In this document: positions 1-12,520 of the stretch, piece after piece
Position numbering within the stretch: the first letter of the stretch is position 1
Layout: every line of letters starts with the position of its first letter
The notes under the pieces: generated by a model
What the model was told of the DNA's origin: nothing
Seen by the model: only the letters and a program-made list of their open reading frames with translations
Database searches by the model: none
Position numbers and translations under genes: made by a program
Source of the DNA: Coccinella septempunctata
Taxonomy: Eukaryota; Arthropoda; Insecta; Coleoptera; Coccinellidae
Direction of reading: 5' to 3'
Length of the DNA stretch: 64,000 nt
NCBI RefSeq assembly: GCF_907165205.1
Contig: NC_058191.1
Coordinates: 21,036,064 to 21,100,063 of the forward strand

Positions 1-1388
1 ATATTCTTGATAATTTGCTGCATCTTCTTCTCAATCTCTTTCTCCAGATTCTGCATCATCGTGCTGAGGAGGCTTTTCGTGAACTTATCCAGTTCCTCAG
101 TGATTCCAGAAATTCCTTTTTTGGTTTCGGCTTTTTTGACGGTTTTTGCCTTTTCCGTCCTTTTCTCTGGTTTCTTCGGCTCTTTAATTGCAGTTTCCTG
201 GGGTTTCTTCACTTCCGAAGAGTTTTGGGCTGGCTTCGGAGTATTTTGTGTAGGCCTCGAGCTGGTTTGGTTCGATCTTGGCGAGCTCTTGGTCTTTTTA
301 GTGACCGATTTCCATTCGCTACATCCCTTGTAGCTGGCTGGATGTTCTTGGTCTCCACAGAGAACACAAGAAGCATTTCGCTCCTCGTTCTCCCTGGTAA
401 GCGTACACTCCTTGGAGCTGTGATTACCGGAGCATTTCACGCACCTCCATGGAAAAGTGCACTTACTTTGGGCATGTTCATATCGCTGACAGCGATAACA
501 CTGTCCTGGCCCGTTCGTCCTTCTCTTAGGTTCAACAACACAGTTCATGTTGTAGAGCCTTCTCACCTCGAAGATACCCTTATTCTGGGTTTTAACCAGC
601 AATAAGGGCATCGGCCTCTTTGTTATATTTGAGGTCATCCTTATGACCTCAGCATCGACGATCCCTTGATCCTTGAGGTCGTCAAGGATCGTCAGGATAT
701 CTGCATCCAGCGGTAGATATCTCACTACCGCGTAGATTTTCTTTTCTTCATCCCGTTGAAGAGTGTAAAACTCCCTATTTATTTTATGAAGGAAGTCCGG
801 CATCCTTCTGTGATCATCGGCGGGTTGTGGGATGATCCTTATACCGTCCTTTACTGTCGTAGCTCTTTGGTATTTAATACCGTTCCGCATCAAGGCGTTT
901 GAAATTGAAGTCCACTCGGACGTTCCTCTCAGGGTGACTGGGGGGATTTTTTCTTTCCTCTCCTCCACTGGAGTGGTTTTCTGTTAGGCTGGGGTTTCCA
1001 AGACTCGTTTTTTGTTCGAGTCTTCATTGGACGAGGAGCTATCCTTTCTCACTCTTTTGGCGGGTGGGGAAATTTTGTTTTGAGGGGCTTTGACCACCTC
1101 CATCTTCTGCTTTTGAACCGGTAAGGTCACTTCTTGGACATTTTTCAAAACAATGTTCTTTTTGAGTGCTTTGGAGTAAGGACTTTCCTTATTTCTTTCC
1201 TGCAACTCGAGCCTCTCCCTGAGATTTTTAATCTCAGCAACTAAGCTAGATACGCATCTATCTAGCTCATTCACCCTCGCTTTCAAACTTGCGTTCTCCT
1301 CTCTCAAAATATCGTGTTCGGACACGACATTAGCGATTTCTGGCGCGTCTTCTTCCATTACGGAATCGCAGTCCGAATGGTCAGACAT
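1..1388 (-). pseudogene. Jockey-type retrotransposon copy 1, ORF1 (gag-like), partial
   Basis: This is the nucleic-acid-binding ORF1 of a non-LTR retrotransposon, closely matching the copy at 22427-23824. It starts at the ATG at 1388 with an acidic N-terminus (MSDHSDCDSVMEED), followed by a heptad-rich coiled-coil segment (about residues 22-65) and a basic, Ser/Lys-rich stretch. A nonsense change (Q to stop, TAA at about 984-986) ends the first open segment after 134 codons. Homology continues leftward through an RRM-like region to CCHC zinc knuckles around 340-520, then leaves the window at position 1, so ORF2 is not seen. By family analogy the protein would coat the element's RNA. The stop makes this copy defective. 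Confidence 0.85.
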
Positions 1389-1664
1389 TTTAAAATCTGA
1401 TTAATAATTACTTTGCTACTCAAAGAATTTGGAAATAAAATTTTTCAAGACAAAAAAGAAAAATGTATCACATGCATAAAAACAAAACGACTCATCAAAA
1501 ATTCTCTACGCTATGAGAAAAATCAGAAAGAAAGATACGAAAAATAAGCTCACCTGATGCTTTCTGCAGAACCATCGATCGAAACCTGGACGCCGCAGAT
1601 GAACACCAACTTTTTTAACGAAATAAAATTCCGATAGCACATACACGTATACAACCTACACACT
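1389..1664 (-). other. 5' UTR of Jockey copy 1, truncated
   Basis: This segment aligns with the leader of the full-length copy (about 22140-22426), including the stretch just before the ORF1 start. Similarity stops near 1664, where the A-tail and flank of Jockey copy 2 begin. The outer part of the leader is therefore missing, either because copy 1 was 5'-truncated on insertion or because of later loss. Confidence 0.7.
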
Positions 1665-1954
1665 ATTTCGGGATAGTTTTTTTTTTTTTTGGTGTAGCTA
1701 GGGGAAAATCTGCAAGACAGACGAACCACTCTTATCTCCTGAGGGGGAACAGTGTGGGGTTTCTCACTCTCCTGAGCTCGAGACCCACTAAAAACCCTGA
1801 ACTGCTTCTTGAATTTTGATTCCGGGCATTTGCCTATAAAACGTTCATCTCTTGGTCGGTTTTCTTCTCGCACACTATCGTGCTGGGATTTATGTGTTTA
1901 TCCTCTATTGGATTAACACTTTATTGAATTTTTCAATAAGTTTCTGTTGTTATT

Positions 1955-4492
1955 TTAATCTCTTTTTAATTGATCTCTTGGTCTCCTTCGGTAAATTCGC
2001 ATTCTCCTTTTGTCTTCCTCTGGGTCGTAGTCCACCAGTCTCCTGAGTTCTGGATTCGGATGGTTTTTCGCTGTTTCGAATAATTTCTCTGCTTTTTTGT
2101 TCATGAATTCCGTTATGGTTTCCCATTTCAGGTCCTTATAAATCTGTCTATTCCTGACAAACCAAGGTGCATCTATTGCACATTGTTTTGTCGATTGCTT
2201 GTTTGATATGACTTTTCCAAGTAAGTCCTTTGTCAAGCGTTATTCCTAAATATTTGGCTTCATTTTTCCAGTCGATTTCTTCGCCGTCAACATCCAGTTT
2301 CGTTGTGGGTCGCAGTCTTCTCTTCTGTAGTAATATTGCTTGGCTTTTTTGTCCATTGAGCTTGATTTTCCACTTTATGCACCAGTCATTTGTTTTGTCA
2401 ATCGTCTCTTGTAGAACTCGTTCTATTACTTCTGGGTTGCGGTGTCGAGTTGCTATGCCTGTGTCGTCAGCATATAACGTTAGCATGGTTCTTGGATTTT
2501 TCGGAATATCGTGTATGTATATGTTGTACAGAAGTGGCCCAAGTACTGATCCTTGGGGTACTCCAGCCTCTATATCTCTTGTTGAGGAGCATTCTCCTCC
2601 CACTTTCACGTAAAATCTTCTTTTTTTGAGATAATTCCTGATCAACTTGCATATTTTGATCGAATATCCAGCACATCTCATCTTATATATTAATCTTTCA
2701 TGCCATACTCTGTCAAATGCTCTGGAGACGTCTAGTAAAACAAGACCTGTAGCTTGTTTATTTCGGAATCCCTCTGTTATGTACTCTGTGAGCCTTAATA
2801 ATTGTTGTTCTGTTGAATGCTCTCTTCTGAATCCGAACTGTTCTGGTGGTATTAGTTTCAGATTTTCGGTTTCCTCATTTAGCCTCGTGGCGATAATTCT
2901 TTCTACTACTTTTCCTAACGACGACAGTAGACTTATCGGTCTGTAGTTTTGTGGAAACTTCTTCTCTTTGAATGGATTATTGAATACTATGACTTCTGCT
3001 GTTTTCCATTTTTCTGGGTAGTGTTCTGTCCTCATAATTCCATTCGCGATATTTGTTAGAGCGGCTATACCTTTTCTAGGTAATTTCTTTAACATAACAT
3101 TCGTTATGTTATCGTTTCCGGGAGCTTTCCTCTTCTTCAAACTTCTAATTATTTCCCTGATTTCGTTTGGCGATGTTGGCTTGTCTATTTCAGCAGTCGC
3201 TGGTAATTCATCCATTTCTTCATCATTTTCTTCAACTGGTTCTTCCAAATCTTCATTATCGTCGTCTATCCTGTAATTTATTCTCGATTCTCGTTCGATC
3301 GAGTCCGCCAATGCATCTGCCTTATCAGTATTGCTATAAGCCATTCCCCTTTCTCCGTGTAGGGGTGGAATTTTAGTCTTTTCTCCTCGTAGGCTTTTCT
3401 GCATTCTCCATGCAGAATGATCGATTGTATTCAGTTCTTGAACCCTTTTGTTCCATCTGCTTGTTCTTAGATCTTTCAGGGCATTTTTCAGAACTTGGCT
3501 ATGTCGGTTGAGGTTCCTTCTATTTAGATCATTTTTGTTCATCCTATATATTCTTCTGAGTCTTCGATTTTCTTGTATAAGATCTTTTACTTCTTTGGGC
3601 GTATCGCCATGCGGATGACTTGGTGCTGGTCTCTTCACTCTTCTCGTGCTTTTTTCGTAAGCTTTCAATATAATCTCTTCCAGTTTATCAACCGCACATT
3701 CCAGATCGTCTGGAGTGCTTATTGTTGGAATTTCTGTTATTTCCGATTGTATTAAATGGCTGTATTTAGCCCAATTGGTATATTCTCTTATTTCCAGCAG
3801 TTTTTCTCTTGGTTCTTCTCCAATTGTCAATTCCACGGGATTGTGGTTTGAGGTTCCATCTTCCAAAGTTTCAGTCGAGAATTCTTGAGTTATATTTTTC
3901 AATATCGCGATATCTATTACATCTGGTATTCCTCTTCCAGAAGCAAGATATGTCGGTAGCTCTGGTCCAATCACTATGGCATTTTGTTTTTCGGCGAAAT
4001 CCTTGAGTTTTTTGCCATTTTTTTCTCTGCTATGCTGTTCCATAATGGTGATTTACAGTTGAAATCTCCGATGGAGATTTTCGGGTTTGATCCTTCCAAC
4101 ATGTTGTTTATCTCTTCTTCCAATAGATTGTTTTGTGGTGGCTTATACGCCGAGGTTATTTCGACTCTTTGCCGATTTAATTCGGCAACAATCGTCACTT
4201 TTTCTGTTTCTCCTTGTGTTTCGTCGGATCTGCTTTTGAAGTAGTGTTTCAGATCTGTTCTCACCAATATTGCTACTGCTCCTCCGGTGTTTGTAATCCT
4301 GTCACATCTATAAGTTTCATAATTCATGAAATTCAGTCGTCTGTTCCGGTTTATTCTTGTTTCCTGTAGGGCTATAATATCAGGTTGTCTCTCTGATATT
4401 ATTTCTTCTATCTCGGCTTTCCGGGTGTTGATTCCGTTTATGTTCCACGAGATTATCTTGAGGGATTTCTTCCTTATATTTGTAAGGTCCAT
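1955..4492 (-). pseudogene. Jockey copy 2 ORF2 (endonuclease-reverse transcriptase)
   Basis: ORF2 starts at the ATG at 4492 overlapping the ORF1 stop. Its N-terminus is an apurinic-type (EEP) endonuclease: IISWNINGI, then LQETRI, and a GDFNCKSPLWN motif near 4070. The frame shifts near 4020 into the main open segment 4043-2148, which carries the RT: NYRPISLLS, EQFGFRREHSTEQQ, LLDVSRAFDRVWH, AGVPQGSVLGPLLYN, LYADDTGIA and YLGITLDKGLTW. After the RT an internal deletion of roughly 190 bp removes the segment preceding the conserved APWFVRN motif, and reading resumes in another frame to a stop at 1955. By family analogy the protein nicks the target and reverse-transcribes the element RNA. At least two lesions make it inactive. 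Confidence 0.88.
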
Positions 4493-5890
4493 TAATTTAG
4501 TTTACAAAATAATGCTTTGAGTTTTTTCTCCATTTCCCTCTCAATTTTCAACATTATCTTGTTAAAAATTTTTTCCGTGAAGATATCTAAATCATCGGCT
4601 GATTCAGTTATCTTTTTCTTTTCCTGTTGATTGTTCACAGCCTGTTTTATTGTAAGCTTCTTCTGTCCTTCTTTTTTCTGAACGGGTTTTGGAGTCTCCC
4701 TCTTCTTTTCCTGCTCTGTAGGTTGGGTCTTCGCTACTTCCTGAATTTTTTGTTCAGAAGTTGTTGTTTTTGTTACCTTTTTTTTTCTGTTCAACTGATT
4801 TTCGGGAATTCTTCTTTCTAGTCACCAACTTGAACTCGCTACATCCTTTGTAGCTAGTTGGATGGCCCTCTTCTCCACATAAGATGCATGTGGCATTTCT
4901 CTCTTTACCATTTCTGGTGAGTGTGCAGTCATTGCTGCTATGACTTCCTGAGCAGTTCACGCATCCCCACGGCAAGGAGCATTTGTTCTGTGCATGTCCG
5001 TACCTTTGGCACCTAAAGCACTGGCTTGGACTTTCTGCCTTCTTTTTTGGTTCGACTGTAATACAAAGGTTGTAGAGTCGTTGGATGTCGAATATCTCCT
5101 TCTTTTGGGTTTTAACCAGATATAATGGTATCGGCTTTTTCGTTTTGTTTGATGTCATTTTAGACACCTCAGCATCATCGATTCCCTGGAATTTCAGGTC
5201 ATTTTTAATCAATTTCAGATCTGCGTCTATTGGAAGATGCCTAATGACGGCGTCAATTTTCTTTTCCTCTTCCATCTGGTATGTGAAATACTCCTTTCCA
5301 AGTTGGTCGAAGAATTTAGTTATTTTTCTGTAGTCATCTACAGTTGTGGCTATAATCTTGATTCCGTCTTTCACTACAGTAGCCCGGTTAAAGCTGAATT
5401 TCTTGGTATAGAGAGAATTTGAGATCTCTACCCAATCTGATGTACCCATCATCGTGATGGGTGGGATTTTATCCGTTTTAGGTACTCCCGTTGTCTGCTT
5501 GACGGCCTCCTCATCAGAAGAGGAGCTTTCTTTTCGCGCGCGTTTAGTTGGGGGCGCGTTTGGGGCCTTCGCAGCCAACGTTGCATCATTTTTTTTTGTT
5601 TCGGGCTATGAAACAACTCCTTTAAGGGAATAATTTTTGGAACCCGCTACCGGTTTTGTAATAGTGGCGTAAGTGGGGGATTTTGGCATATTATTTCGGG
5701 TCATTTCCTCTCTCAAGAGGCGCATCTCACCGATCAACTGTGTCACAGTTTCGGTCAGTTGGCCAATTTGAGCTTTCAACTGCCCATTTTCTTCTCTGAG
5801 CTTTACAAGCTCCTCGTGTTCGCCTTCGCTGAATTCTTCAGCATCGGTCGCTTCCATGTAGGAACCCTCATTATCTGAGGTTTCCGACAT
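4492..5890 (-). pseudogene. Jockey copy 2 ORF1 (coiled coil, CCHC zinc knuckles)
   Basis: The gag-like ORF1 opens at 5890 with an acidic N-terminus and a leucine/glutamate heptad region (about residues 25-65). It continues through a basic Ser-rich tract, an RRM-like region and three zinc knuckles (CFRCQRYGHAQNKC, then CVNCSGSHSSNDC, then a third CILCG type) around 4860-5030. The lysine-rich tail ends at 4492. The frame is broken twice: near 5580-5606 (in-frame stop and frame change by an A-rich run) and near 4770 (homopolymer run). The final stop overlaps the ORF2 start as TAATG (4494-4490), the arrangement also seen in the copy at 21963. RNA binding is inferred from the family. Confidence 0.85.
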
Positions 5891-6306
5891 GATTTTATAC
5901 TAAAAAATCTCAAAATATCAAACAATTTGAAAATAATAAAATATTCTCCACTGAAATAGTCTAATATAAAACTATGGTATAAAGCCGAAAGTTTTTTACG
6001 CTATGAGAAAAATCAGAAAAAAGATACGAAAAATAAGCCCACCTGATGTTTTCTGCAGTACCAACCAAAAAAACTTCTGGACACTGAGGATGAACACCAA
6101 CTATGAAAATTTTAACGAATTAAAATTCCGATAACAAATACAGAACCTACACAAACTTCACAGTCGGAATCAAATATTCAGTAGCTTTGGTAGTGGGCAC
6201 TTTCACTTCGACTTTCTCTTCCGCTTTCTCTTTTATAGCACTAGGAGCACTGTAGCACGTCTTCCTTTGTCAAGCGAATGACTCGGACTGACTGATTTCT
6301 GGATAG

Positions 6307-6838
6307 GTTTGGCAGCACGGAGTGTAGCTTGTTTGCCTCTCTACCTCTCAAAATGCGAATTCGCCGGTCATCGGATCGTGAGCTGGCCAATTCTCGTTTC
6401 ATCCGAAAAAAGGACATTTTTTCAATCTTCAATTTTCAGGATGCAAACGCCAATTTAAATGAGCAATCTGCCTTTGTGACATGCCGTGTTTTGCCAGAGC
6501 AAGAATTCTTTTCCTGCGGAGTTCCGATAACTCCACGTATGGCCTTTTTTTTAATGAGCGAAAAAAACAAATAATACACTCACTTCGACTTGGAGGCGAA
6601 ACAGTAAAATCGAAACTGGTAATCTACCTGTTCTTGTTAGTGAACACAGGTACTTTTTCATCGCTTGTAAGAAAAAAGAATTGTTGGAAATTAGGTTGAT
6701 TTAGGATAAATTCTTCTTCAATGAAATACACTTTCTTAAAACATCCGTATATCGATTCAATCTAGAATAAGTTGTGCACCTTGGTTAGAATACTATATAT
6801 TGAGTTATTATTGGCCACCTATACCCAATAACTCAATT

Positions 6839-6840
<2 letters not shown>
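6307..6840. other. Stretch without recognised gene
   Basis: I see no convincing coding or RNA feature here. A short inverted repeat (TTGAGTTATTATTGG with CCAATAACTCAA, about 6797-6837) lies just before the ATA microsatellite. Confidence 0.5.
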
Positions 6841-6841
<1 letters not shown>

Positions 6842-6890
<49 letters not shown>

Positions 6891-6891
6891 T
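6842..6891. repeat. (ATA)n microsatellite at the 3' end of the CR1-like element
   Basis: About 16 ATA/TAA units are uninterrupted. Relative to the minus-strand retrotransposon whose ORF2 ends at 7017, this lies where a 3' tail belongs and reads (ATT)n. It may therefore be the element's simple-repeat tail rather than an independent microsatellite. Confidence 0.8.
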
Positions 6892-7016
6892 ATTTCGTGC
6901 TAGGGAAAAATACATATTTCTTGCACATGTCAAAAAGAACAATATAAAACAACACAATTTGTACACAATGTAGGTATAATACAAAATACATACACAAAAA
7001 TACAAAAAAACTGTAG

Positions 7017-9882
7017 TTAGGAAGGAACCAACCGAAAGTCGAATTGCAAAAATTCATCGACACTATAAAATGCTCTCTCCAAAAGAAAAGACTTCATCCT
7101 CCTCTTAAACAACTCAACGGGCAGCGTGGCAAAGGAGAGCGGCAACCTATTGTAAAACTTCACCGACAAATGAAATGGGCCCTTCTGTGACTTCGCCAGA
7201 CGACATAAGTCTGGTCTGATTAAAGATCTACCGCGAGTGGGATAATCATGATAATCACCATTCAGTGTCAGGTCACTCCTATTCCTGTGTACGAATAATA
7301 ATGATTCCAACAGGAAAATGCATGGAAAAGTTAAAATGCCATAAGTGATAAACGCCATTCTACAATCGGCGCGATAACCAAGGGAAGCAACAACCCTCAC
7401 CGCCCTCCTCTGCAACGCAAAAATCCTTGTGCGGGACGACGAATTACCCCACGCCAACACAGCATACCTCAGGTGGGACTCAATCGCTGCAAAATACGCA
7501 GTCCTAAGCACATTAGACGATAGACGGCTGGACATATTTTTCAAGAGAAAGATATTTCGGCTCAGTTTAACAGCGAGGCGATCTGCGTAGACATTTCAAC
7601 TCAATGTTGGATCCAAATCAAGACCCAGGAAAGTGACAGACTCATCCAGGCCGATATCATCAGCAGGTCTTAGCGAGAAGACAATTTTGACGGTCTTTTG
7701 TACATTCGCCAGTAATTCATTCGAGGTGAACCAATCCATTGCCCTCGCTAGCGCCACCTCACTCTCCTCCACGGCAGTCCGCAAGCCCCCGGACCTCACG
7801 GAGACAGTCGTGTCATCTGCGAATAAAATGGTTTCATAGATTTTCAAAAACAAGGGTAGATCATTAATGAATATCAAGAAGAGGATAGGCCCCAATACGG
7901 AACCCTGTGGGACTCCAAGATCTACCTCGCGCAAGTCGGACCATGAACCATCGCTAAAAACAGCCTGTGATCTGTTAGTCAGATAAGAGTTAATGAGGTC
8001 GCAACTGCCACCGGAAAGTCCATAAGCCCGCAGCTTACCAACCAAGAGGGGGCGCGCAACGCAGTCAAAAGCCTTAGCGACATCCAAGAAAAGGGTATAT
8101 GAGAAATCCCCACTTTCAAAGCACTGCATGGTATACTCAACGAATTTTAAAATAGCATCACTAGTACTCATATTTCTACGGAAACCGAATTGCCTGGGGC
8201 TAAAAAGAGAATTTTCATCGAAATAAGCAACCAATTGCAAGGATAATAGTTTTTCAAAGATTTTTGAGATCACCGGTACCAAAGAAATAGGTCTATAATT
8301 TTTGACATCATTAGTATCGCCCCTCTTGAACAGTGGAATAACCTTCGACTTTTTTAGACAATCTGGGTATATGTTTTCCCTAATACACAAGTTAAACAGC
8401 CGGGTTAGAGGAGACACAAAGTTATTAATATTTTTTTTTTATAATAAAAGATGACAGACCATAAATGTCAGGAGTCCTACTACATTTCAGAGAGTTAATT
8501 GCATCCCTCATCTGATTGGGAGATACCTCTGAGAAGGAAAAACTGCAGTTCACTCTCGGCAACAGATCCATGGGATCCATAGATTTTTTACCCAACAATT
8601 TTCTAGTCTCATGGGCAACAGAAACAAAGAAATTATTAAAATCATTTGCCGAGAACTGATGTTGATTTTTGTCGTAAACTGGACTCTTTGTATTTTTTAT
8701 TAACCGCCACATAGTTTTTGACCTATTACTGGATTCTTTTATAAGTCTGTCATTCGCACTTATTCTAGCCTCATTGATTTTAGACCTATAAAATCTTCTA
8801 TATGCATCGCGATGCTTTTTGGAGACATCGTCCCTATAATAGTCATACATATCGTTTAGTAGTCTCAAATGATCACGCATGCGACACAAGTCTTTCGAGA
8901 ACCAAGACACACCACCATCGCTGAGTTTGGCCTTTATCGTCCTATACGGAAAGCATGAGTTCAGGGCTTGAATTAAATAATTATTATATTTATCAGCACA
9001 ATCATTCACGTCGACATTATCAATACCCAGAATATCATAAGGAAATTCACTGAGGATAACATGGAAAGAGTTCAAACCAGCCCTAGTGAGAGGCCTAATC
9101 CTCCTGGGAATAAGAGTATTATCCAACTTAGCACCGCATGCAGGCGAGAGCAAATTCACCCACTGAGCTCTGTGGTCAGAGAAATCGAACTCAAATACAT
9201 CAGAAACATAATCATTCAGGGAAAAATTTACAAACACATTATCGATCCGATTCCTTCCTCTCGTAGGCTTAGAAACTGTACTAAGAAATCCATTACATTC
9301 CAATAAATCACAGAAAGATTTACACTTTTTATCTGGGTTACAGAAATATAAATTAAAATCACCTAGAATTACCACATTATTGTTGACACAACATAATTTT
9401 TGTAAAATTTTTTCAAAAACGTCAAAAAATAACATAAAGTCACCATTTGGTGGCCTGTAACATCCAACTATAATAACATTCTGACAATTAATTTTCACTG
9501 ACGAAATTTCACAATGAGATTCAACAGAAAGATCATTTATTTCGTTCATAGTCGTGACACTCATATGCGGGGGGCACAAGGTCAGTACACCACCCCTAAT
9601 TTTTTGTTTGCGAAAGAAACTGTGAACCACACACCACTTCTCAAGCAGAGACGGTACACACTCCTCCTCCTTCAGCCAATGTTCAGTGATGCAAGCAACA
9701 CCAACCCCAGCATAATCGTCCAAGAATGCCTCAAGGGGACCCTCCTTGCCAGAAATGCCCTCGATGTTAAGATGAACGAAGTTGAACCTCCCGCCTACCC
9801 GACCGGGGGCCAGGGACTCCGGCACGAAAGAACTTTTTGAGAACAACACCTTTAGGCCACTTGTTTTCATCAAGAATATCAT
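7017..9882 (-). pseudogene. CR1/Jockey-superfamily ORF2 (endonuclease-RT), three segments
   Basis: The element's ORF2 reads leftward. The first segment (to 8425) is an EEP endonuclease with NFVHLNIEG, CITEHWL, GCYRPPNGDF, VILGDFN and FDFSDHRAQWV, the last being the catalytic SDH motif. The RT segment (8417-7596) has NYRPISLVPVISKIFE, RQFGFRRNMSTSDA, FLDVAKAFDCV, LGVPQGSVLGPILF and ILFADDTTV. The third segment (7544-7017) is the C-terminal tail with YNRLPLSFATLP and ending in FYSVDEFLQF. Only two lesions separate the pieces: a frame change at the T-rich run 8424-8440 and a single in-frame TGA near 7595. The copy is otherwise well preserved. The upstream ORF1 overlaps its start. The exact clade is not settled by eye. 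Confidence 0.85.
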
Positions 9883-10958
9883 CAAGGGCGGCTCGTTAGA
9901 GGAGGCAAGGGAGGCTAAGCCTCCTCATGAAGCTTAGAGCTAAAATACATTCACTTCGGGCATGTCCTCATTTTCAGAAAGTAATTTCTATATACATTTT
10001 CCGAACACCTGAACTAGATATTCAGATAAAAATTAGTTCATTTTTCGGTCCTCCGCTCATAAAAATCCAGCATAACAATCATACAATCCGCCGGCTGCGT
10101 ACGCGTCCGCCGCGTCGAATGTGAATATTTCCTAGTACTGCCTATTCGGACGGAGGCTGTTGGGCCTGCTGCCTCCGTTGATAGTGTAACTCACGCATAC
10201 GTTCTCTGGACTCGCATACTAGCCGAACAAGAATTCAGCTGACTTACTGTACCATATTCGCCCGTAAAATGTACCAGAGGAGGCTCAGCTCCCCTGTTCT
10301 CCATTGATTCTTTCGTGCCGTCTTCGACTATATTCGCTTGATCTCCGACGGTAGGGGCGTTGTCCGGCGGTAGTTGTTATGATTTCAATTTTTAATTTGA
10401 ATGTAACGACTTCGTGGAGAACTGGAACTTCGGGAAATTTGTGATATATTCTTGTTAAGATAGGTTGTTTTGTTAGGGCGTTAGGGGTAAGTACTGATAC
10501 GGATCAAAAAATAAAATGGAATTGAACATTGAGAATTAACTGTACACGTTGTTAAAACCTTTACAAGACCTCCACCAAATTTAATTACACTAAAGTCTAC
10601 CGAAAATCGTCAGAATAGAAGTTTCAGTGTTGTTTGGTACGATAAATGTGATTGGTTAACTGGATCGATCAAACAGGAAAAATTATTCTGCTGGCCATAT
10701 TTACTATTTTCTCATCAAACAGAATAAACTTCATGGTTCAAAACGGGGTTTTCAGATTTGAAAAATTTACCGCGATCTATCGAAAGGCATAACAAGTCAA
10801 AGGAGCATATAGCATCCTCTTGCATTCAAAATTAATCTTAGAACTGACAACTTTTCATTATGCTGAAGAAGTATATTTTATTGACTGATAAGAGTTTGTT
10901 CCAACACTCCTCGAAAACTATTAGCCTCCTTAGCTCTCATGACCACGAGCCGCCACTG
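9883..10958. mobile_element. Non-autonomous hAT-type DNA transposon 1
   Basis: The element is bounded by an exact 8-bp target duplication, AATATCAT (9875-9882 and 10959-10966), the hAT-superfamily signature. Its ends match as short inverted repeats: CAAGGGCGGCTCGT on the left and, reverse-complemented from the right, CAGTGGCGGCTCGT. It is 1076 bp, with no transposase-like ORF inside. It lies within the 3' part of the CR1-like ORF1: with it removed, a WP-containing ORF1 C-terminus resumes in frame and ends at 9767, overlapping ORF2. It is therefore younger than the retrotransposon. Confidence 0.92.
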
Positions 10959-12068
10959 AATATCATCCCTGTGGTCAGTAATAAAAGTTAGTTTGAAACT
11001 GCTATTAGAACCTTTGGAGTCAAGTTTTGTACATTTTATTTCAATTTCAGGCCAATTTGTTTTAAGGAATTCACCCATAACGGATTCGTCCACATCCCCA
11101 AATATTCTGCCGGCGTAAATGTGAGTCAACGAAGGTGCACCTCTAATGTTACTTGATGCACCAGCATTCGCTCCTAAGATGAGTTGTTTCCTATTAGAGG
11201 CAGCAGATGATTGTTCAATATTTGATTTGTTTATGTTTATTTTGAATTCATCTTTTGGCGGCAGTGACAAATCTGACAGACCGTCAGTCACTCTTCGGCG
11301 GTTATTAGAGCTATCCTGTCTGTTGACTTTTCGTTTAACAGAAAGTATCTCATTCTGTACGTCAATATTATCAGCTGTCAAACTTTCATTCGTTAATATT
11401 CTCTTCTTCTTCTTCCCCTTCTTCTCATTAACCAACTTCCAGTCATCAATCGCCACTTTCTCCCTGTCTAGTACAATTCCTCTCTCACATGTCATCGAAT
11501 TCACGTTTGACACATTTTGTTTATCATTTGTTGATTGATTCATATTTACAACCGAATTTTTCCTGTATTCTGTATTCGAAGAACTCGACAAAACCACATC
11601 ATCACGAACATGCGACTCCCTCGTTTCAAGAAATCGTTCCAAGAGTGAAACATGCTTCTTTAAGATGCAAATTTTGTCGCTTAATTCAACTATCAATGAA
11701 TCCTTTTGTTGAGAAATTATTTCCCTCTGAGATTTTAACTCACCGCACATTTTTAGATCTGTTTCACTGGCATTATCTGCAACCTCCAAATCAACGTCCT
11801 GCACAAGGGATTTCTCATATATTGACTCATTAATGTTTGCTATCCTTGACTTGAGTTGCCTTATCTCCTCATCTTTGACTTCGCATTCACAATTTCTTGT
11901 TTCACAGCAAATAACCGATCCATCGGCACTAACAAATGTACCACATATCTTGAGTATACAACTGGGATGATAATTAGAATCACACTTAGCACAAACAATA
12001 GAAATTTTCACATCTTTTGAACATTTTCTACAGCACGTATCTGCAACCGTGTTTACTTTCGGCGCCAT
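10959..12068 (-). pseudogene. CR1-like ORF1 (PHD-like zinc finger), split by hAT 1
   Basis: The ORF1 protein starts at the ATG at 12068. Its N-terminus is a PHD-type zinc finger (CCRKCSKDVKI, then CAKCDSNYHPSC, then paired cysteines CCETRNC; about residues 12-60). A long coiled-coil region with several cysteines follows (about 65-150), then a polar, Lys/Ser-rich linker and a C-terminal RNA-binding-like domain (HIYAGRIFGDVDE to FKLTFITDHRDD). At 10959 the frame enters the hAT element, which supplies a spurious tail ending at 10878. The genuine C-terminus continues at 9882-9767. Other insect CR1-like elements carry similar PHD-bearing ORF1 proteins. A role in ribonucleoprotein formation is inferred. 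Confidence 0.8.
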
Positions 12069-12074
12069 CTTGAA

Positions 12075-12145
12075 TGATAGTATATAGTATTATATTATAT
12101 ATTATATTATTATATATTATATTATTATATAGATATAGTATTGAT
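12075..12145. repeat. AT-only simple repeat
   Basis: This is a run of ATATTATATTATT-type repeats just upstream of the CR1-like ORF1 start. It is low complexity and can fold on itself. No gene is seen. Confidence 0.8.
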
Positions 12146-12520
12146 TCATTCTATTCAACGGAGGTCTATCTATACTCTCAATGAATATCATATCAGCTGA
12201 CTAAAACGGAGAGAAATATCTTATTCGTAAAAGATGCTTATATACAGTATAAAATTTCCAATAGCAAAGTATATGGTTCACACATCAGTCGAACACTGCT
12301 GGGGATTGTCATTCAACACTTTGACCTCCAGCACTAATTGTCGACTAATAAACCAATCGCATTTGACATATTTATTGTTGTCGAGAATAGGGAATACTCC
12401 TACTGAAAATGATGTATTTTTTATGAAGTATCTTTCAAACGTCATATTTTGAAATAACCATTTAAACCATTTCCCAAAAAATTATGTTAAGTACTTAAAA
12501 ATGAAAAATAAAAATGGGTA

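Larger units (their letters stand above)
1677..6294 (-). mobile_element. Jockey-type non-LTR retrotransposon copy 2
   Basis: The copy runs on the minus strand from a 5' end near 6294 to a 3' poly(A) tail seen as a T-run at 1677-1690. The 5' leader (5891-6294) matches that of the copy at 21963. Just outside both ends lie near-identical 12-mers, ATTTCGGGATAG (1665-1676) and ATTTCTGGATAG (6295-6306). With 11 of 12 matching, they are a plausible target-site duplication. The copy sits immediately upstream of copy 1 in the same orientation. Both ORFs carry frameshifts, and ORF2 has lost an internal segment. Confidence 0.85.

Noticed and set aside
7..605. Plus-strand open frames over the first 600 bases
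   Set aside because: They are antisense shadows of the Jockey ORF1; the zinc knuckles read on the minus strand.
10878..10958. C-terminal tail of the CR1-like ORF1 as annotated by the open frame
   Set aside because: This stretch is the terminal repeat of the hAT element; the real C-terminus lies beyond it at 9882-9767.
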